In this document: positions 8,308-19,045 of the stretch, one piece after another
Layout: the number at the start of each line of letters is the position of its first letter
Position numbering within the stretch: the stretch's first letter is position 1
Assembly: GCF_001922585.1 (NCBI RefSeq)
Contig: NZ_MRBS01000007.1
Span: forward strand, 124,001-188,000
Direction: 5' to 3'
Origin: Pantoea sp. 1.19
Lineage (GTDB): Bacteria; Pseudomonadota; Gammaproteobacteria; Enterobacterales; Enterobacteriaceae
DNA length: 64,000 nt
Program-made: the position numbers and the translations under genes
The notes under the pieces: model-generated
Seen by the model: the letters and a program-made list of their open reading frames with translations, nothing else
Database searches by the model: none
What the model was told of the DNA's origin: nothing

Positions 8308-9657
8308 TTACTTCTCGTTCAGACCGAGTTTTTTCTCCAGATAGTGGATATTGGTGCCACCGTGCTGGAAGTTTTCATCGGACATGATCGACATTTGCAG
8401 CTCAACGTTGGTTTTGATGCCGTCGATGATCAGCTCTGCCAGCGCATTCTTCATGCGGGCGATCGCCACATCGCGGTTCTCACCGTAGGTGATCAGTTTA
8501 CCGATCATCGAGTCGTAGTACGGCGGGACCGCGTAGCCGGCATAAATGTGCGATTCCCAGCGCACGCCAAAACCGCCCGGCGCGTGGAAACGGGTAATTT
8601 TACCCGGGCTTGGCAGGAAGGTGCGCGGATCTTCGGCATTGATACGGCACTCGACCGCGTGACCGCGAATCACTACCTCTTCCTGCTTGATGGACAGCGG
8701 CTGACCGGCCGCGATGCGCAGCTGCTCTTTAATCAAATCCACGCCGGTGATCATTTCGGTCACCGGATGCTCCACCTGAATACGGGTGTTCATCTCGATA
8801 AAGTAGAACTCACCGTTTTCATACAGGAACTCGAAGGTGCCTGCGCCGCGATAGCCGATTTCGATACAGGCGCGGGTGCAGCGCTCGCCGATGTAGCGGC
8901 GCATCTCTTCGGTGATGCCCGGTGCCGGCGCTTCTTCTACCACTTTCTGGTGGCGGCGCTGCATAGAGCAGTCGCGCTCGGCCAGATAGATGGCGTTGCC
9001 CTGACCGTCGGCCAGTACCTGAATTTCGATGTGGCGCGGGTTCTCGAGGTACTTCTCCATGTACACCATGTCGTTATTGAAAGCCGCTTTGGCTTCCGCT
9101 TTCGTCATGTTGATGGACTGCTCGAGCTCTTTATCGCTGCGCACGACGCGCATACCGCGTCCGCCGCCGCCGCCGGAGGCCTTGATTATCACCGGATAGC
9201 CGATGCGCTTGGCAAAGGCCCGGTTTTTCTCCATGTCGTCCGTCAGCGGGCCGTCAGAGCCCGGCACGGTCGGTACGCCGGCTTTTTTCATCGCGGTGAT
9301 AGCGGACACTTTGTCCCCCATCAAACGGATGGTATCCGCTTTCGGGCCAATGAAGATAAAGCCGGAGCGCTCAACCTGCTCGGCAAAGTCGGCGTTTTCC
9401 GACAGGAAGCCGTACCCCGGGTGGATAGCGACCGCGCCGGTGATTTCGGCGGCAGAGATCAGCGCCGGAATGTTCAGGTAGCTTTTGACCGACTGGGCCG
9501 GGCCGATGCAGACGGTTTCATCCGCCAGCAGCACGTGTTTAAGGTCGCGATCGGCGGTGGAGTGCACCGCCACGGTTTTGATGCCTAACTCTTTGCAGGC
9601 GCGCAGAATGCGCAGGGCAATCTCGCCGCGGTTAGCAATGACAATTTTATCCAGCAT
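8308..9657 (-). CDS. accC: Biotin carboxylase subunit of acetyl-CoA carboxylase
   Basis: ATP-dependent carboxylation of the biotin on AccB, the first half-reaction of fatty-acid synthesis; cytosolic. 449 aa, the same as E. coli. The N-terminal domain begins [17 protein letters not shown]. The ATP-grasp glycine loop is [13 protein letters not shown] and the active-site segment [16 protein letters not shown] is intact. It lies 11 bp after accB and is followed by a strong terminator, so the operon ends here. Confidence 0.99.
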   Translation of the reverse strand: MLDKIVIANRGEIALRILRACKELGIKTVAVHSTADRDLKHVLLADETVCIGPAQSVKSYLNIPALISAAEITGAVAIHPGYGFLSENADFAEQVERSGFIFIGPKADTIRLMGDKVSAITAMKKAGVPTVPGSDGPLTDDMEKNRAFAKRIGYPVIIKASGGGGGRGMRVVRSDKELEQSINMTKAEAKAAFNNDMVYMEKYLENPRHIEIQVLADGQGNAIYLAERDCSMQRRHQKVVEEAPAPGITEEMRRYIGERCTRACIEIGYRGAGTFEFLYENGEFYFIEMNTRIQVEHPVTEMITGVDLIKEQLRIAAGQPLSIKQEEVVIRGHAVECRINAEDPRTFLPSPGKITRFHAPGGFGVRWESHIYAGYAVPPYYDSMIGKLITYGENRDVAIARMKNALAELIIDGIKTNVELQMSIMSDENFQHGGTNIHYLEKKLGLNEK

Positions 9658-9668
9658 GGTCCGCCTCG

Positions 9669-10130
9669 TTATTCGATGACAACCAGCGGCTCGTCAAATT
9701 CAACCGGCTGACCGCTTTCGACCAGAATCGCTTTCACTACGCCGGACTTGTCGGCTTCGATCTGGTTCATCATTTTCATCGCTTCGACGATGCACAGGGT
9801 ATCGCCGGCGTTCACTTTCTGACCCACTTCAATAAACGGCTTCGCATCCGGGCTCGGCGTGCGATAGAAGGTGCCAACCATCGGGGAGCGGACGACGTGG
9901 CCGCTCAGCTCGGGCGCCGGGGCTTCAGCGGCCGCCGGAGCCGGGGCTGCGGCCGGTGCCGCTGCCGGGGCCTGCATCATCGGTGCAGCGTAGTGCTGCA
10001 TCATCGGGTAGCCAGCGTTTGCAGGTGAACGACTGATGCGAACGGACTCCTCGCCTTCAGAGATTTCCAGTTCGGCGATGCCTGATTCTTCAACCAGTTC
10101 GATCAGTTTCTTGATTTTACGAATATCCAT
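9669..10130 (-). CDS. accB: Biotin carboxyl carrier protein (AccB)
   Basis: Carrier subunit of acetyl-CoA carboxylase, 153 aa (E. coli 156). The N-terminal helix [16 protein letters not shown] is followed by an Ala/Pro-rich linker (about residues 50-75) and a C-terminal biotinyl domain with the biotinylation motif EAMKM, lysine 119. The start at 10130 matches E. coli; a longer frame would run into aroQ. In E. coli the accBC promoter lies far upstream and AccB represses its own operon, so the control region here probably falls inside aroQ. Confidence 0.98.
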   Translation of the reverse strand: MDIRKIKKLIELVEESGIAELEISEGEESVRISRSPANAGYPMMQHYAAPMMQAPAAAPAAAPAPAAAEAPAPELSGHVVRSPMVGTFYRTPSPDAKPFIEVGQKVNAGDTLCIVEAMKMMNQIEADKSGVVKAILVESGQPVEFDEPLVVIE

Positions 10131-10152
10131 GAGTGTGATTCCGTACTCTTGT

Positions 10153-10605
10153 TTAATTGGAGTGTGACAGGCGTTTGATGGCCGTCTGTAATGCCCAGGC
10201 ATACCCATCGGCACCCAGCCCGCAGATCACTCCGGCGGAAATATCCGAGAGATAGGAGTGATGGCGAAACGGTTCGCGCGCATGCACGTTAGAGAGGTGC
10301 ACTTCGATGAACGGAATGCTCACCGCTAACAGCGCATCGCGCAGCGCCACGCTGGTGTGGGTGAATGCCGCCGGGTTGATGATGATGTAGTCAATCTGAC
10401 CACGCGCCGCGTGAATGCGGTCAATCAGCTGATATTCCGCATTCGATTGCAGGTGGCTCAGTTTCACATCCTGCGCCTGCGCCTGTTGCGTCAGGTCATG
10501 CACGATGGTCGCTAACGTGGTACTGCCGTACTTCTCCGGCTCGCGGGTACCGAGCAGGTTCAGGTTAGGACCGTTCAAGAGCAGTATGTGAAATTGTTCA
10601 GCCAT
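10153..10605 (-). CDS. aroQ: Type II 3-dehydroquinate dehydratase
   Basis: Converts 3-dehydroquinate to 3-dehydroshikimate in the shikimate pathway. 150 aa, the usual size of the small dodecameric type II enzyme. It shows the N-terminal [16 protein letters not shown] (catalytic Arg and Tyr), [15 protein letters not shown] and [20 protein letters not shown]. The start at 10605 gives [15 protein letters not shown]. coli K-12 uses type I AroD and lacks aroQ, so aroQ upstream of accBC points to another enterobacterial lineage such as Erwiniaceae or Yersiniaceae. Confidence 0.97.
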   Translation of the reverse strand: MAEQFHILLLNGPNLNLLGTREPEKYGSTTLATIVHDLTQQAQAQDVKLSHLQSNAEYQLIDRIHAARGQIDYIIINPAAFTHTSVALRDALLAVSIPFIEVHLSNVHAREPFRHHSYLSDISAGVICGLGADGYAWALQTAIKRLSHSN

Positions 10606-10760
10606 TGTGCGGCTATCTCCTGCAATCGTTAAGGCATCGCACAAAATACCTTGCGAGCATCGATTTGTCACCATCTGCCGTGTAAAAATGGGCGCGGCAG
10701 ACGGGTAAAGTTCGGCATTATAACGATTTCAGCGATATTCACAGCTAAATACTGGTCTTA

Positions 10761-11375
10761 TCAGCGAAGATTTCCCGGCAGCCAGCGGCGAAATTTTTTC
10801 AGGCGCAGGGCCAGCAGGGCCGCGGCCAGTAGCGCATAGACCAGCGGCTGCGGGGAGAGGATCTTCACCGACCACAGGTAGTGTATCGGTGCGAGCACCG
10901 CCACCAGATAGACCAAATTGTGCAGCGTCTGCCATTTGGCTCCCAGCGCCCGCTGGGCTTTCTGCCACGAGGTGACCGCCAGGGCCAGCAGCACCACCCA
11001 GCAGAGAATGCCCAGCGTCAGATAGGGGCGCGCAATCAGCTCGCGGCCCAGCAGCGCCAGATTGTTGACGCCCAGTTCGAGGAACGTGTAGCTGAGCAGA
11101 TGCAGAGTGGCCCAGGCAAAGGTCCACAGTCCCAGCAGGCGGCGGGTGCGGATTAACAGCGGCTGCCTGGCGTAGCGCGCCAGCGGGCTGACCAGCAGCG
11201 TGGCCAGCAACAGCTTCAGCGCCATCCGTCCGGTAAAATGCTGAATATCCTTTGCCGGGTCGGCGCTCAGTCCGCCGTGGTTAATGGCCCAGAACAGCCA
11301 GAGCAGCGGCAGAAAGGCCGCCAGGTGCAGCAGCACTTTCAGCCAGATGATATGGTTGGGGGTGAGGCGACGCAC
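10761..11375 (-). CDS. msrQ: Heme-binding membrane subunit MsrQ
   Basis: b-type heme protein that passes electrons from the quinone pool to the periplasmic methionine sulfoxide reductase MsrP. 204 aa, six membrane helices of the ferric-reductase-like domain, with heme-ligand histidine candidates in [20 protein letters not shown] and [10 protein letters not shown]. It starts at GTG 11375, directly after the msrP TAA with no gap, so translation is almost certainly coupled. It was formerly named YedZ. Confidence 0.96.
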   Translation of the reverse strand: MRRLTPNHIIWLKVLLHLAAFLPLLWLFWAINHGGLSADPAKDIQHFTGRMALKLLLATLLVSPLARYARQPLLIRTRRLLGLWTFAWATLHLLSYTFLELGVNNLALLGRELIARPYLTLGILCWVVLLALAVTSWQKAQRALGAKWQTLHNLVYLVAVLAPIHYLWSVKILSPQPLVYALLAAALLALRLKKFRRWLPGNLR

Positions 11376-12383
11376 TTAAAAGTTCTCCCGCAGGTCCATA
11401 CCGCGATACAGCGACGCTACCTGCTCACCGTAGCCGTTAAACAGCAGGGTCGGCTGGCGCTTCACATCCAGGATGCCGCCGCTGCCAATCACGCGTTCGG
11501 TGGCTTGTGACCAGCGCGGGTGATCCACCTGCGGGTTCACGTTGGCGTAAAAACCATACTCATTACTCGCCGCCTGGTTCCACGTGGTCGGCGGGCGTTC
11601 GCGCACCAGCTTGATGCTCACGATAGACTTGATGTTTTTGAAGCCGTATTTCCACGGCACCGTCAGGCGAATTGGCGCGCCGTTTTGTGGCGGCAGCGAC
11701 TTGCCATAGACGCCGGTGGTCAGCAGCGTCAGCGGGTTCATGGCCTCATCGATCCGTAGCCCTTCGACGTAGGGGTAGTCGAGGCCGCCGCCGATAAAGC
11801 GATCTTTTTGGCCGGGCATTTGATCGGGTGCGTACAGCGTCTGGAAGGCCACATAGCGCGCATGGCTGTTCGGCTCGACGGCTTTCAGCAGTGCCGCCAG
11901 CGGAAAGCCAATCCACGGTACGACCATCGACCAGGCTTCCACGCAGCGCAGGCGATAAATCCGCTGCTCCATCGGAAACTGTTTGAACAGCGCATCCATA
12001 TCGAAGGTCATGGGCCTGGCCACTTCGCCCTCGACGCGCAGCGTCCAGTTATCGGTTTTCAGGCGGCCGGCGTTGGCCGCCGGATCGGCTTTATCGAGAC
12101 CAAACTCATAAAAGTTGTTGTAGCCCGTCACCTTATCTTCCGGCGTCAGCGGCAGGTTGGCCTGCCACGCTTCGGGTTTGCTGAAGGTGAGCGGCCGACC
12201 GGCCGGCGCCGGCGACTCCTGCTTACCGGTGATCCAGGAGAGCAGATCGGCCCGCGCGGCGCTTGGCACCGCGAGCGCCGCGGCGCTGATGCCGAGGGCC
12301 TGCAGGACCTGACGACGACGCAGGCTGAATACGGCCTCCGGGGTCACATCCGCTTCGGTCAGTTTGTTGACGGGTTTCATCAT
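11376..12383 (-). CDS. msrP: Periplasmic protein-methionine-sulfoxide reductase MsrP
   Basis: Molybdopterin enzyme that repairs oxidised methionine in periplasmic proteins. 335 aa. A twin-arginine signal ([11 protein letters not shown], residues 21-31) with cleavage after the SAARA region near residue 45 means folded export by Tat. The molybdenum-ligand cysteine is in [11 protein letters not shown] (Cys147). The first of two adjacent ATGs is favoured by AAGG 7 nt before it. The start overlaps the acuI stop by one base (TAATG), making acuI-msrP-msrQ a single translational unit; in E. coli msrPQ lies elsewhere, next to hprRS. Confidence 0.97.
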   Translation of the reverse strand: MMKPVNKLTEADVTPEAVFSLRRRQVLQALGISAAALAVPSAARADLLSWITGKQESPAPAGRPLTFSKPEAWQANLPLTPEDKVTGYNNFYEFGLDKADPAANAGRLKTDNWTLRVEGEVARPMTFDMDALFKQFPMEQRIYRLRCVEAWSMVVPWIGFPLAALLKAVEPNSHARYVAFQTLYAPDQMPGQKDRFIGGGLDYPYVEGLRIDEAMNPLTLLTTGVYGKSLPPQNGAPIRLTVPWKYGFKNIKSIVSIKLVRERPPTTWNQAASNEYGFYANVNPQVDHPRWSQATERVIGSGGILDVKRQPTLLFNGYGEQVASLYRGMDLRENF

Positions 12384-13360
12384 TATCGTACCTTCACAAG
12401 GGTTCGGCCCTGAATCTCGTTAGCCAGCAATTGGCTGGCAGCCAGTATGACATCCGACAGGGGGATTTCGCTGCTCACGTTTTTATAAAAAGAGTGTGGC
12501 AAAATTTTTATAATTTGCCTCCAGGCTGACAAGCGACGAGCGGCAGGAGCGCGCACCGAGTCAATCCCCTGCAGACGCACGTTGCGCAAAATAAACGGCA
12601 TTACGCTGCCGGGCAGGTCAGCTCCGCCGGCGAGGCCGCAGGTCGCCACCACGCCGCCGTAGCGGCTCTGCGCCAGCACGTTAGCCAGCAGCTGGCCACC
12701 GACGGTGTCGACGGCGCCGGCCCACCGCTGTTTTTCCAGCGGGCGGCCCGGCGCGCTCAGTTCGGCGCGGGACAGGATCTCGCTGGCCCCCAACTGCCGC
12801 AGATAATCATACGTTTGTGGGCGCCCGCTAACTGCAGTCACCGCATAGCCGAGCGCGTGGAGCAGCGCCACGGCGGTACTGCCGACGCCGCCGCTGGCGC
12901 CGCTCACCAGCACCGGACCGGCCTCCGGCGTCACGCCGCCCTCCTGAAGCGCCATGACGCAGAGCATGGCGGTCAGGCCAGCGGTACCGATAATCATCGC
13001 CCGGCGGGCATCAAGCCCCTCTGGCAGCGGTACCAACCAGTCTCCCGTGACCCGGGCCTGCTCTGCCATCCCGCCCCAGTGCATTTCGCCGACGCCCCAG
13101 CCGGTCAGTATCACCGCCTGACCGACGTGGAAGCGTGGATCTTCACTGTGGTGAACGCGGCCGGCAAAGTCGATGCCGGGCACCATCGGGAAGGCGCGGA
13201 CGATTTTACCCCGGCCGGTGATCGCCAGCGCGTCCTTATAGTTCAGCCCTGACCAGTCGATATCCACGGTGACGTTTCCGGGGGGCAAACGGGCGGGATC
13301 CACCGATTGAAGGGCCGCATGGGTTTGACCATTATGCTGTTCAAGTACGACTGCCTGCAT
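12383..13360 (-). CDS. acuI: Acrylyl-CoA reductase AcuI (YhdH), quinone-oxidoreductase family
   Basis: NADPH-dependent reductase of the medium-chain dehydrogenase superfamily that detoxifies acrylyl-CoA to propionyl-CoA. 325 aa (E. coli AcuI 324). It has an N-terminal GroES-like domain ([29 protein letters not shown]) and a Rossmann NADP loop [16 protein letters not shown]. There are no zinc-binding cysteines, as expected for this branch. Start ATG 13360 follows an AGGAG sequence. It is first in the unit with msrP and msrQ, suggesting a shared response to reactive electrophiles or oxidants; that link is inferred. Confidence 0.95.
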   Translation of the reverse strand: MQAVVLEQHNGQTHAALQSVDPARLPPGNVTVDIDWSGLNYKDALAITGRGKIVRAFPMVPGIDFAGRVHHSEDPRFHVGQAVILTGWGVGEMHWGGMAEQARVTGDWLVPLPEGLDARRAMIIGTAGLTAMLCVMALQEGGVTPEAGPVLVSGASGGVGSTAVALLHALGYAVTAVSGRPQTYDYLRQLGASEILSRAELSAPGRPLEKQRWAGAVDTVGGQLLANVLAQSRYGGVVATCGLAGGADLPGSVMPFILRNVRLQGIDSVRAPAARRLSAWRQIIKILPHSFYKNVSSEIPLSDVILAASQLLANEIQGRTLVKVR

Positions 13361-13390
13361 GGAAAACTCCTGGAATGTGCGTGAAGGGGG

Positions 13391-13410
13391 GCTGCCGGTG
13401 GGCCGGCAGC
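13391..13410. repeat. Hairpin in the acuI leader
   Basis: Perfect 8-bp arms (GCTGCCGG/CCGGCAGC) with a TGGG loop, 31 bp upstream of the acuI start and in the 220-bp region divergent to csrD. It could be an mRNA leader structure of acuI; no T-run follows. The rest of this intergenic region shows no promoter I would trust. Confidence 0.4.
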
Positions 13411-13580
13411 TATACTGATGTCTTGGGCAACATTCTGATAATACGCAAGTCAATGGCCGGTCATTTATGCTATTTTTTTGCGCGCAGCGAGTTCAGACAT
13501 TTCGGTCGTCGCCCTCTGCACCGCCTCCGGCGGTGGGCAGAGGGGACGGTTCTTATCACCGCAGTGACACAGGCACAGGG

Positions 13581-15533
13581 ATGCGATTAACCACTAAATT
13601 GTCCGCGTTTATATCACTACTCAGTTTGCTGACCATGACCCTTATGGTAGTTGGCAGCGCGCTGAGTTTCCTCTGGTTTACGAATCAGCACCTCGGCCAG
13701 CGCGTTGAGGCGGTTGCCGCCCAGGTTGACCGCGCCTGGCAGCAGCAGTCACCGGCGGAGATGGCGGTCTGGCTGCGGCAGACGATGGGGCCGCTGCAGA
13801 TTGAGCGCATTGAGCTGTTCGAGCAGGGGCAGCGGCGTTTAAGTATACAGCAGCATCAGGATGCGCTGCTGGCCCATGAGAAAAATCATTTCAACGATAC
13901 CCGGCTGCCGCTGCCGTCCCATCCCGGCGGCGAACTGCGGATGCTCTGGCTGGATCCGGCGGATACCCTGTTCAGCTCGCAGCTCGGCCTCTCGCTGCTG
14001 GCGGCCCTGGCGGTGGTTCTGGCCCTGATGGTACTGATCCTGCTGCTCTCTCACCGCTGGTTGCGCCAGCAGTTGACCGGGATGGAGCGGCTGGAGGCGC
14101 GGGCCGAGGCGCTGCTGAAAGGACAGCGCAGCGGCATTGCGCGCGGTGATGTCCACGAATGGCCGCCGAAAGCCAGCAGCGCGATCGACGTGTTGCTCGG
14201 CGAGCTGCGCGATGCGCAGGAGCAGCACACCCGGCTGGATACCCTGATCCGCAGCTTTGCCGCCCAGGATGTCAGTACTGGCCTGAATAACCGGCTGTTT
14301 TTTGATAACCAGCTGACTACGCTGCTGGAGGATTCGGAAAACGTCGGGACCCGCGGCGTGGTGATGATGATTCGCCTGCCGGACTTCGATACCCTGACGG
14401 ACACCTGGGGCGATGCGGCAGTGCGTGAGTACCAGTTTGCGCTGGTCAATATGTTCTCGACCTTTGTGATGCGCTATCCCGCCGCGCTGCTGGCGCGCTA
14501 TTTTCACAGTGATTTTACCGTCCTGCTTCCCCACCGCAGCCTGAAAGATGCCGGCAGTATCGCGACCCAGCTGATCAACGCCGTGGATTCGCTGCCGCCC
14601 ACGCCGATGGTGGATCGTCAGGACATGATTCACATCGGCATCAGCGCGTTTCGCAGCGGACAAACCACCCAGCAGGTGATGGAGAGCGTCGAGCTGGCCA
14701 CCCGCGATGCCGCCCTGACCGGCGGCAACACCTGGTCGGTGGGCAGCGGGCTGCCGGAAGAGGGGCGGGTCATGGGCAGCGTGAAGTGGCGCACCCTGCT
14801 GGAGAATACCCTGCAGCGCGGCGGGCCGCGGCTCTATCAGAAACCCGCCGTGACCGACAGTGGTCAGGTCCACCACCGCGAAATGATGACGCGCATCTGG
14901 GACGGTGACCAGGAGCTGCTGGCGGCGGAGTACATGCCGCTGGTGCAGCAGATGGGGCTGGCGGAAAGCTTTGATCGTCAGCTGGTGACGCGCATCCTGG
15001 CGCTGGCGGCCCTCTGGCCGCAGGAGACGCTGGCGATGCCGATTACCATCGATTCGCTGCTGCAGCACTCCTTTATGCGCTGGCTGCGCGATGCGCTGCT
15101 GCACCATACGCAGGCGCAGCGGCAGCGGATTTTAATTGAACTTGCCGAGGCCGAAGTGAGTCAACACTTAAGTCGTCTGCAGCCGGTACTGCGCTTTTTA
15201 CGCGGTTTTGGCTGCCGCATCGCGGTTAACCAGGCGGGACTGGCGGTAGTGAGCACGGCTTATGTTCGCCACGCCAGTATTGAGATCATTAAGCTGCACC
15301 CGGGGTTGGTGCGAAATATTGATAAACGTACCGAAAATCAGCTGTTCGTCAAGAGCCTGGTGGAGGCGTGCAGCCTGACGCCAACCCGGGTGTTCGCCGC
15401 CGGCGTGAAGTCGCGAGCGGAGTGGCAAACGCTGGCAGAACTGGGGGTTGCCGGTGGGCAGGGGGATTATTTCTCCCCCTCCGAGCCGGTCAGCAGCAGC
15501 GTGAAAAAATATTCCCGGCGATATCGAGTTTAG
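13581..15533 (+). CDS. csrD: RNase E specificity factor CsrD (degenerate GGDEF/EAL protein)
   Basis: Membrane protein that targets the CsrB/CsrC sRNAs for RNase E decay and so tunes CsrA. 650 aa (E. coli 646). There are two membrane helices (about residues 10-33 and 132-158) with a periplasmic region between them, a coiled HAMP-like segment, then GGDEF-like and EAL-like domains. Both catalytic motifs are degenerate: HSDF replaces GGDEF, and EMM (in HHREMMTRIWDGD) replaces EAL, as in E. coli HRSDF/ELM. This supports a non-enzymatic role. Start ATG 13581 gives MRLTTKLSAFISLLS. Confidence 0.96.
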   Translation: MRLTTKLSAFISLLSLLTMTLMVVGSALSFLWFTNQHLGQRVEAVAAQVDRAWQQQSPAEMAVWLRQTMGPLQIERIELFEQGQRRLSIQQHQDALLAHEKNHFNDTRLPLPSHPGGELRMLWLDPADTLFSSQLGLSLLAALAVVLALMVLILLLSHRWLRQQLTGMERLEARAEALLKGQRSGIARGDVHEWPPKASSAIDVLLGELRDAQEQHTRLDTLIRSFAAQDVSTGLNNRLFFDNQLTTLLEDSENVGTRGVVMMIRLPDFDTLTDTWGDAAVREYQFALVNMFSTFVMRYPAALLARYFHSDFTVLLPHRSLKDAGSIATQLINAVDSLPPTPMVDRQDMIHIGISAFRSGQTTQQVMESVELATRDAALTGGNTWSVGSGLPEEGRVMGSVKWRTLLENTLQRGGPRLYQKPAVTDSGQVHHREMMTRIWDGDQELLAAEYMPLVQQMGLAESFDRQLVTRILALAALWPQETLAMPITIDSLLQHSFMRWLRDALLHHTQAQRQRILIELAEAEVSQHLSRLQPVLRFLRGFGCRIAVNQAGLAVVSTAYVRHASIEIIKLHPGLVRNIDKRTENQLFVKSLVEACSLTPTRVFAAGVKSRAEWQTLAELGVAGGQGDYFSPSEPVSSSVKKYSRRYRV

Positions 15534-16892
<1,359 letters not shown>

Positions 16893-16905
16893 TCCATCCG
16901 CTGAG

Positions 16906-16927
16906 AGGGAGCGAGTTATCGCTCCCT
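16906..16927 (+). terminator. Intercistronic hairpin between mreB and mreC
   Basis: Perfect 9-bp arms (AGGGAGCGA/TCGCTCCCT) with a 4-nt loop, 13 bp after the mreB stop, followed by only two T residues before mixed sequence. It probably acts as an attenuator or mRNA 3'-end protector. In E. coli most mreB transcripts end before mreC. Confidence 0.55.
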
Positions 16928-16958
16928 TCTGACTGTTGTCGAGGAAAGCGCCAAATCT

Positions 16959-17966
16959 ATGAAGCCTATTTTTAGCAGGGGCCCTTCCCTGCAACTGCGC
17001 CTTTTTTTGGCGGTACTGGTTGCCATCGGCGTGATCATTGCCGACAGCCGCATCGGTACGTTTACCCAAATCCGTAGCTATCTGGATACGGCCGTCAGTC
17101 CTTTCTATTTTCTGGCCAACGGGCCGCGTCAAATTCTGGACAATGTGGCAGACACGCTGGCTTCCCGTCAGCAGCTGGCGCTGGAAAACCGCGCCCTGCA
17201 TCGTGAACTGATCCTGAAAAACAGCGAGCTGCTGATGCTTGGCCAGTATAAGCAGGAAAACGCGCGTCTGCGTGAACTGCTTGGTTCACCGCTGCGTCAG
17301 GACGAGCACAAGATGGTGACGCAGGTGATCTCGACCGGCGCCGATCCCTACACCGATCAGGTAGTGATAGATAAAGGCAGCGTCAACGGTGTGTATGAAG
17401 GTCAGCCGGTCATCAGTGATAAAGGCGTCGTCGGTCAGGTGATCGCGGTTGGCAAAGTGACCAGCCGCGTGCTGCTGATCTGCGATGCGTCCAGCGCGCT
17501 GCCGATTCAGGTTCTGCGTAATGATATTCGCGTGATTGCCGCCGGTAACGGCTGCAGTGACGATTTGCAGCTGGAGCACCTGCCCGGCAATACCGACATT
17601 CGCGTCGGCGATGTGCTGGTGACCTCCGGTCTGGGCGGCCGCTTCCCGGAAGGGTATCCGGTTGGCGTTGTCTCCTCGGTAAAAGTGGATACCCAGCGTG
17701 CTTACACGGTGATTTCGGCCCGTCCGACGGCGGGCCTGCAGCGCCTGCGTTATCTGCTGCTGATGTGGGGCGGCGATCCGACCGGTACCTCACCGCTGCC
17801 GCCGGATGAAGTGCATCGCGTGGCGAATGAGCGACTGATGCAAATGCTGCCGCAGGTGCTGCCGGCGCCGAGCCAGATGATGGGGCCGCCGGCACCGCCG
17901 CGCGCGGCCTTTGTCGGTCCGCCGGCGCCGACCGCCGGCCAGCACGCCTCGGGGGCGCGTCCTTGA
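16959..17966 (+). CDS. mreC: Rod-shape protein MreC
   Basis: Bitopic inner-membrane protein linking MreB to the PBP2/RodA wall synthase in the periplasm. 335 aa. A short cytoplasmic start ([14 protein letters not shown]) leads to one membrane helix (about residues 13-31), a coiled coil (about 60-105) and the beta-barrel domain. The Pro/Ala-rich C-terminal tail is about 30 residues shorter than in E. coli (367 aa), a region known to vary. Confidence 0.98.
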   Translation: MKPIFSRGPSLQLRLFLAVLVAIGVIIADSRIGTFTQIRSYLDTAVSPFYFLANGPRQILDNVADTLASRQQLALENRALHRELILKNSELLMLGQYKQENARLRELLGSPLRQDEHKMVTQVISTGADPYTDQVVIDKGSVNGVYEGQPVISDKGVVGQVIAVGKVTSRVLLICDASSALPIQVLRNDIRVIAAGNGCSDDLQLEHLPGNTDIRVGDVLVTSGLGGRFPEGYPVGVVSSVKVDTQRAYTVISARPTAGLQRLRYLLLMWGGDPTGTSPLPPDEVHRVANERLMQMLPQVLPAPSQMMGPPAPPRAAFVGPPAPTAGQHASGARP

Positions 17967-18451
17967 GCGGCTACCGTAGCCAGGGACGCTGGGTCATCTG
18001 GTTGTCATTTCTGGCCGCTCTGGTGCTGCAGATCATGCCCTGGCCGGAATCGCTAACAATGCTGCGTCCCTCGTGGCTGCTGCTGATTCTGCTGTACTGG
18101 ATACTGGCGCTGCCGCACCGGGTCAACGTCGGTACCGGTTTTTTGCTGGGTGCAATCATGGATCTGATTGCCGGCTCCACGCTCGGCGTGCGGGCGTTGG
18201 CGCTCAGCATTATCGCCTATCTGGTGGCCTTTAAGTTTCAGCTGTTTCGCAATCTGGCGCTGTGGCAACAGGCGCTGATGGTGATGGTGCTGTCACTGGC
18301 GATGGACGTAATTGTGTTCTGGGCGGAATTTCTGGTGATTAACATCGCTTTCCGCCCGGAGATTTTCTGGAGCAGCATCGTTGACGGCCTGCTCTGGCCG
18401 TGGATTTTTTTGTTGATGCGCAAAGTCAGGCACCGCTTTGCGGTGCAATAA
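17963..18451 (+). CDS. mreD: Rod-shape protein MreD
   Basis: Small polytopic inner-membrane partner of MreC in the elongasome. 162 aa with about five hydrophobic helices and a basic C-terminus. The start is TTG at 17963, overlapping the mreC stop as TTGA. E. coli mreD also uses a non-ATG start at this junction, and the next residues ([13 protein letters not shown]) align directly, so the rare start is credible. Confidence 0.96.
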   Translation: MSGYRSQGRWVIWLSFLAALVLQIMPWPESLTMLRPSWLLLILLYWILALPHRVNVGTGFLLGAIMDLIAGSTLGVRALALSIIAYLVAFKFQLFRNLALWQQALMVMVLSLAMDVIVFWAEFLVINIAFRPEIFWSSIVDGLLWPWIFLLMRKVRHRFAVQ

Positions 18452-18462
18452 TAAGGATAATT

Positions 18463-19044
18463 ATGCTCTCCCTCTACCTTGCCTCTGGCTCTCCCCGCCG
18501 CCGCGAGCTGCTCAACCAGCTCGGGGTAGATTTTGCCCGTCTGGCCACCTCGGTAGAGGAGCAGCGTCGGGCTGACGAAGCGCCGGCGGACTACGTGTTG
18601 CGGCTGGCCTGCGAAAAAGCCCGGGCGGGCGTTGCCGTTGCCGAGCGTGATTTACCGGTGCTGGGCGCCGACACCATTGTGGTGCTGGGCGATCGGGTGC
18701 TGGAGAAACCGCGCGATGCCGCCGAGGCCGCCGGGATGTTGCGCAGCCTCTCCGGCCAGACCCACCGGGTTCTGACCGCCGTGGCGCTGGCCGATCGCAC
18801 GCGCCTGAAGTCCTGCCTGGTGGAGACGGCAGTGACCTTCCGCACGCTGAGCGAGGCGGATATTACCGCTTACGTGGCCAGCGGTGAGCCGATGGACAAA
18901 GCCGGCGCCTACGGTATTCAGGGGCTGGGCGGCGCGTTTGTGCGGAAGATTGATGGCAGCTATCCGGCTGTGGTTGGCCTCCCGCTGGTTGAAACTCTGG
19001 AGCTACTCAATGACTTTAGCGCGCAACGCCAGGAGCGAAAATAA
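18463..19044 (+). CDS. yhdE: dTTP/UTP pyrophosphatase YhdE (Maf family)
   Basis: Nucleotide pyrophosphatase that hydrolyses dTTP, UTP and related nucleotides, a house-cleaning enzyme. 193 aa (E. coli 197). The Maf signature [12 protein letters not shown] is at the N-terminus, and the catalytic region [20 protein letters not shown] is followed by [15 protein letters not shown] 18463 follows AAGGA with 6-nt spacing. It is 11 bp after mreD and 1 bp before rng. Confidence 0.97.
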   Translation: MLSLYLASGSPRRRELLNQLGVDFARLATSVEEQRRADEAPADYVLRLACEKARAGVAVAERDLPVLGADTIVVLGDRVLEKPRDAAEAAGMLRSLSGQTHRVLTAVALADRTRLKSCLVETAVTFRTLSEADITAYVASGEPMDKAGAYGIQGLGGAFVRKIDGSYPAVVGLPLVETLELLNDFSAQRQERK

Positions 19045-19045
19045 T

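Noticed and set aside
8293-9588. Plus-strand frame of about 430 codons opposite accC
   Set aside because: Antisense to a universally conserved gene, with no recognisable domain.
13839-15107. Minus-strand frame of about 420 codons opposite csrD
   Set aside because: Antisense shadow; the csrD frame is clearly the conserved one.
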